From Candidatus Gastranaerophilales bacterium (GTDB lineage: Bacteria > Cyanobacteriota > Vampirovibrionia > Gastranaerophilales > Gastranaerophilaceae): DNA of 16,531 bases. The first letter of the stretch is position 1. Each line of letters begins with the position of its first letter. The position numbers were made by a program, and so were the translations under genes. Shown piece by piece: positions 14,159-16,531 of the stretch. The notes beneath the pieces are model-generated. The model saw only the letters and a list, made by a program, of their open reading frames with translations, had not been told where the DNA came from and did no database searches. The stretch spans positions 1 through 16,531 of the forward strand of contig CAJULH010000043.1 of the NCBI GenBank assembly GCA_910587175.1, in the 5' to 3' direction.

Positions 14159-14770
14159 ATGAAGGGCTCATTTTTTAAAAAATTTATTTTACTGAGCGGG
14201 GCTGCCTTTGTGTGCTTTTTTATCATCCCAGCATCATCCGTATATTCAGAAGATATGACTGATTTTGACTATCAATTTCTGGACAATGCCTTCTCAAACC
14301 CGAATCCAACCACAAATAAGCAGTTTGAGGAAGTAATGCAAAGGTATGAGCAGGAACCAAACGGTGTATTTTATAAACTGAAAAGATTTTTAAACAGAAA
14401 TAACCCGGAATACGATAAACATTTAAAAAAAATGTATGAAAACCCAAATAATCAACCGGCAAGAATAAAAGATGCACCGGAAAGTAAACCAACCATTACA
14501 ATCGGCGCAAATTTTTATGATTCAACAGGAAAACTTCTGGAAGCAGGGCATTATCAGGCAGATTATAAAGAAGCAAACGGAACCTATACGATATCACTTT
14601 TGCAAGGCAAAACAAGAGTTGCCGAAATAAAGGCCATTCCATACGAAGATGACTGGGAAACCCCTGCTGTTGTATACGCGCGCACACAAATAGTACAGGA
14701 TGATTTAGTCCGAATAATTTATGCAAATATCGATATAACAATCCAGGGTTATGTAAGACTGCAAAAATAA
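14159..14770 (+). CDS. Exported protein of unknown function
   Basis: A 203-residue protein with an N-terminal signal peptide: MKGSFFKK, hydrophobic core FILLSGAAFVCFFIIPASS, probable cleavage near VYS before EDM at about residue 30. The mature part has a helical, charged region (about 34-105, e.g. NKQFEEVMQRYEQ), then a likely beta-rich domain (about 110-203; GANFYDSTGKLLEAGHYQADYK and a closing VRIIYANIDITIQGYVRLQ). I do not recognise the family. The Cys in the signal core is not followed by a lipobox pattern, so it is not an obvious lipoprotein. No RBS precedes ATG 14159. It converges on pyrG, with only about 45 bases between stops and no strong terminator. Confidence 0.75.
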   Translation: MKGSFFKKFILLSGAAFVCFFIIPASSVYSEDMTDFDYQFLDNAFSNPNPTTNKQFEEVMQRYEQEPNGVFYKLKRFLNRNNPEYDKHLKKMYENPNNQPARIKDAPESKPTITIGANFYDSTGKLLEAGHYQADYKEANGTYTISLLQGKTRVAEIKAIPYEDDWETPAVVYARTQIVQDDLVRIIYANIDITIQGYVRLQK

Positions 14771-14815
14771 CTTACACGCTTGTTTTAAAATATTTTACGT
14801 ACTTTAAAACTAAAG

Positions 14816-16438
14816 CTACTTTGTACAGGCTTTCTTTGCCTTCAATTTTACAGCAGCGGAAATAAGCCCCACAAAAAGAGGGTGCGGCTCTTCCGGACGG
14901 GATTTAAATTCCGGATGGAACTGGGATGCCACAAACCAATCATTTTTCGGATATTCAATCATCTCAGCCAAAAGACCATCGGGAGAAGTACCTGAAAATA
15001 CAAGTCCCGCTTCTTCTATTTGTTTTTTATACTCATTATTTACCTCGTATCTGTGACGGTGACGCTCGGACACAATTTTTGCACCGTAAGCTTTTTGAGC
15101 TTTTGAACCGTCCTTCAGATGACAAGGATATGCCCCAAGCCTCATTGTACCGCCATATCCCGCAACACCTTTTTGTTCAATCATAAGATCAATTACGGGA
15201 TACTTGGTGCCTTCCGCGAATTCTGTGCTGTTTGCATTTTCCAAACCCAAAACATTTCTTGCATATTCAATAACAGCACACTGCATGCCAAGACATAAAC
15301 CCAAAAATGGCAGGTTATTTTCCCTTGCATATCTTATAACCCTGAGTTTGCCTTCAATGCCGCGAACACCAAAACCTCCGGGCACAACAAGCGCATCGAC
15401 ATCTTTGAGCATTTCATGTGCATCATTCATATTGAGGCACTTCTCGGAAGCAAGCCATTTAATTTCAACTTTACACTCATGCTGAAGGCTGGCATGCTTT
15501 AAGGATTCTACAACCGAAATATAAGCATCATTTAAATCTGTATATTTACCCGCAAGAGCCACTCTTAATGTATCTTTTGGATGTTTGATTCTATAAACCA
15601 ATTTTTCCCAATTTGAAATATCAGGTTTCTTGTCCTTTATTTGAAGCTGCTTTAAGACAACACCCGCAAGATTTTGCGCCTCTAGCGCAAGAGGAACCTC
15701 ATAAATAGTATCCATATCACGGCATTCAATAACACAATCTTTCTGAACTGAACAAAACAGCGCAATTTTATCCCTTTCAGTTTTAGGAATTTCCTGCTGT
15801 GTCCTGCAGACAAGGATTTCAGGCTGAATACCATAACTCCTTAGGGTGTAAACACTGTGCTGGGATGGTTTTGTCTTCAATTCACCGGAGGTTGGCAAAT
15901 ATGGAAGCAAGGTAACATGGATAGAAAGCGAATTCCCGATACCTTCTTCAGCCCTGAATTGTCTTATAGCCTCAATAAACGGTAGACTTTCAATATCACC
16001 TATTGTACCGCCGATTTCAGCAATTAAAAAATCGGGATTGGATTTCTTCGCACAACTTTGAATTCTTGCTTTAATTTCATTTGTAATATGCGGAATAGTT
16101 TGAACCGTAGCACCCAGGTATTCTCCCTGGCGCTCTTTATTTATAACGGTTTGATACACACTGCCTGAAGTTACATTGTTTATTTGATGCAGTGATGTAT
16201 TTGTAAATCTTTCATAGTGCCCCAAATCAAGGTCTGTTTCAGCGCCGTCATCTGTCACAAAAACTTCTCCATGCTGAAAAGGACTCATTGTGCCCGGGTC
16301 AACATTTATATACGGGTCAAATTTTTGAATTGTAACGGAAAAGCCCCTAGCTCTTAAAAGACGCCCCAAACTTGCTGCCACAATACCTTTGCCAAGTGAG
16401 CTAACAACACCGCCTGTTATAAAAATATATTTTGTCAT
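14816..16438 (-). CDS. pyrG: CTP synthase
   Basis: Makes CTP from UTP, ATP and glutamine in the cytosol, the last step of de novo pyrimidine nucleotide synthesis. The 540-residue length is normal. The N-terminal synthase domain begins MTKYIFITGGVVSSLGKG, the family's nucleotide-binding loop, with KFDPYINVDPGTMSP and EIGGTIGDIES. The C-terminal class I glutamine amidotransferase has PGGFGVRG, the nucleophile Cys382 in LGLCLGMQ, and His508/Glu510 in FHPEF. ATG 16438 is chosen for AAGGA seven bases upstream and for the standard N-terminus; an in-frame start at 16459 would add seven charged residues. Upstream on the same strand is the end of gatC, with a 14-bp hairpin between, and no separate promoter is seen. 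It converges with the exported-protein gene. Confidence 0.97.
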   Translation of the reverse strand: MTKYIFITGGVVSSLGKGIVAASLGRLLRARGFSVTIQKFDPYINVDPGTMSPFQHGEVFVTDDGAETDLDLGHYERFTNTSLHQINNVTSGSVYQTVINKERQGEYLGATVQTIPHITNEIKARIQSCAKKSNPDFLIAEIGGTIGDIESLPFIEAIRQFRAEEGIGNSLSIHVTLLPYLPTSGELKTKPSQHSVYTLRSYGIQPEILVCRTQQEIPKTERDKIALFCSVQKDCVIECRDMDTIYEVPLALEAQNLAGVVLKQLQIKDKKPDISNWEKLVYRIKHPKDTLRVALAGKYTDLNDAYISVVESLKHASLQHECKVEIKWLASEKCLNMNDAHEMLKDVDALVVPGGFGVRGIEGKLRVIRYARENNLPFLGLCLGMQCAVIEYARNVLGLENANSTEFAEGTKYPVIDLMIEQKGVAGYGGTMRLGAYPCHLKDGSKAQKAYGAKIVSERHRHRYEVNNEYKKQIEEAGLVFSGTSPDGLLAEMIEYPKNDWFVASQFHPEFKSRPEEPHPLFVGLISAAVKLKAKKACTK

Positions 16439-16457
16439 ATCTTTTTCCTTTTCCCGC

Positions 16458-16509
16458 AAGTCCCTGATAAAATTAAAGTCCCCAAATTAATTGATTTTGG
16501 GGACTTTAA
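16458..16509 (-). promoter_or_regulatory. gatC-pyrG hairpin with a competing downstream repeat (terminator or attenuator)
   Basis: Perfect 14-bp inverted repeat: minus-strand TTAAAGTCCCCAAA (16509-16496) with TTTGGGGACTTTAA (16486-16473), 9-base loop, followed by TTTT (16472-16469). The 5' arm lies in the last codons of gatC (Lys-Val-Pro-Lys). A second GGGACTT at 16464-16458 could pair with the same 5' arm instead. It may end gatC transcripts, or control read-through into pyrG; the choice is inference. Confidence 0.55.
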
Positions 16510-16531
16510 AAAATTCGCCTTCAACATCCGG
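16487..16531 (-). CDS. gatC: C-terminal end of GatC (amidotransferase subunit C), partial
   Basis: The minus strand from the window edge reads PDVEGEFFKVPKIN then TAA (16489-16487). This closely fits the conserved GatC C-terminus (P-D/E-x-E-x-x-F-F-K/R-V-P-K-V/I). GatC is the small subunit of GatCAB, which converts Glu-tRNA(Gln) and Asp-tRNA(Asn) to the correct aminoacyl-tRNAs. Only 14 residues are visible, so the call depends on a short but distinctive motif. The stop lies inside the loop of a hairpin that reaches toward pyrG, 48 bases before the pyrG start. Confidence 0.7.
   Translation of the reverse strand, partial: PDVEGEFFKVPKIN

Noticed and set aside
14782..14810. GTTTTAAA/TTTAAAAC inverted repeat between the exported-protein gene and pyrG
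   Set aside because: Pure A+T stem with a 13-base loop and no T-run on either side; too weak to call a terminator.
1..16531. CRISPR array, insertion sequence, transposase or integrase
   Set aside because: No regularly spaced direct repeats and no protein with recombinase or transposase motifs were found on either strand.

Overview
The window looks like one end of a metagenome-derived contig from an A+T-rich gut-type bacterium. The first 46 bases are not genomic: they match an Illumina index/read-2 adapter fused to the contig end. No rRNA or other decisive taxonomic marker is present. My best guess is a Gastranaerophilales/Melainabacteria-like lineage. It rests on the low G+C, short lineage-specific secreted or membrane proteins, a YtxH-DUF948-YtxH operon and a gatC tail beside pyrG, and it is an inference rather than a demonstration.

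Layout. Bases 47-1304 carry a 5'-truncated AGCS sodium:alanine symporter. A clear extended -10 promoter then leads to a fucosyltransferase-like glycosyltransferase (1460-2344). Next is a coiled-coil/lytic-transglycosylase/EF-hand protein (2434-3501), whose leader can pair with its own Shine-Dalgarno sequence. On the minus strand follow tRNA-Gln(CUG), the Na+/serine-threonine symporter SstT and an exported antibiotic-biosynthesis-monooxygenase (ABM) domain protein. Bases 5431-8226 look accessory: a gap, two tightly coupled and very A+T-rich genes for unknown membrane proteins (5763-7046), and a convergent class II Fic enzyme. tRNA-Asn(GUU) comes next, with a degenerate copy of its 5' end about 100 bp away.

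Bases 8770-9738 hold a compact envelope-associated operon (YtxH, DUF948, YtxH) closed by a good intrinsic terminator. A minus-strand operon follows in transcription order: a GT39-like membrane glycosyltransferase, rimO and a MerR/HspR-like regulator, with overlapping genes. Divergent from it are two lineage-specific genes, a membrane protein with a proline-rich tail and an exported protein. The window ends with pyrG (CTP synthase) on the minus strand, preceded by the last 14 codons of what reads as gatC.

Themes. There are two amino-acid:sodium symporters, two envelope glycosyltransferases, several exported or single-pass membrane proteins of unknown role, and core translation/nucleotide genes (rimO, pyrG, gatC, two tRNAs). 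If the 3' fragment is gatC, the window holds both tRNAs (Gln, Asn) that GatCAB can serve. Points most worth a second look are the adapter chimera, the unknown two-gene membrane module next to fic, the gatC-pyrG hairpin with two competing partners, two candidate leaderless genes, and the SD-pairing leader at 2386-2431.
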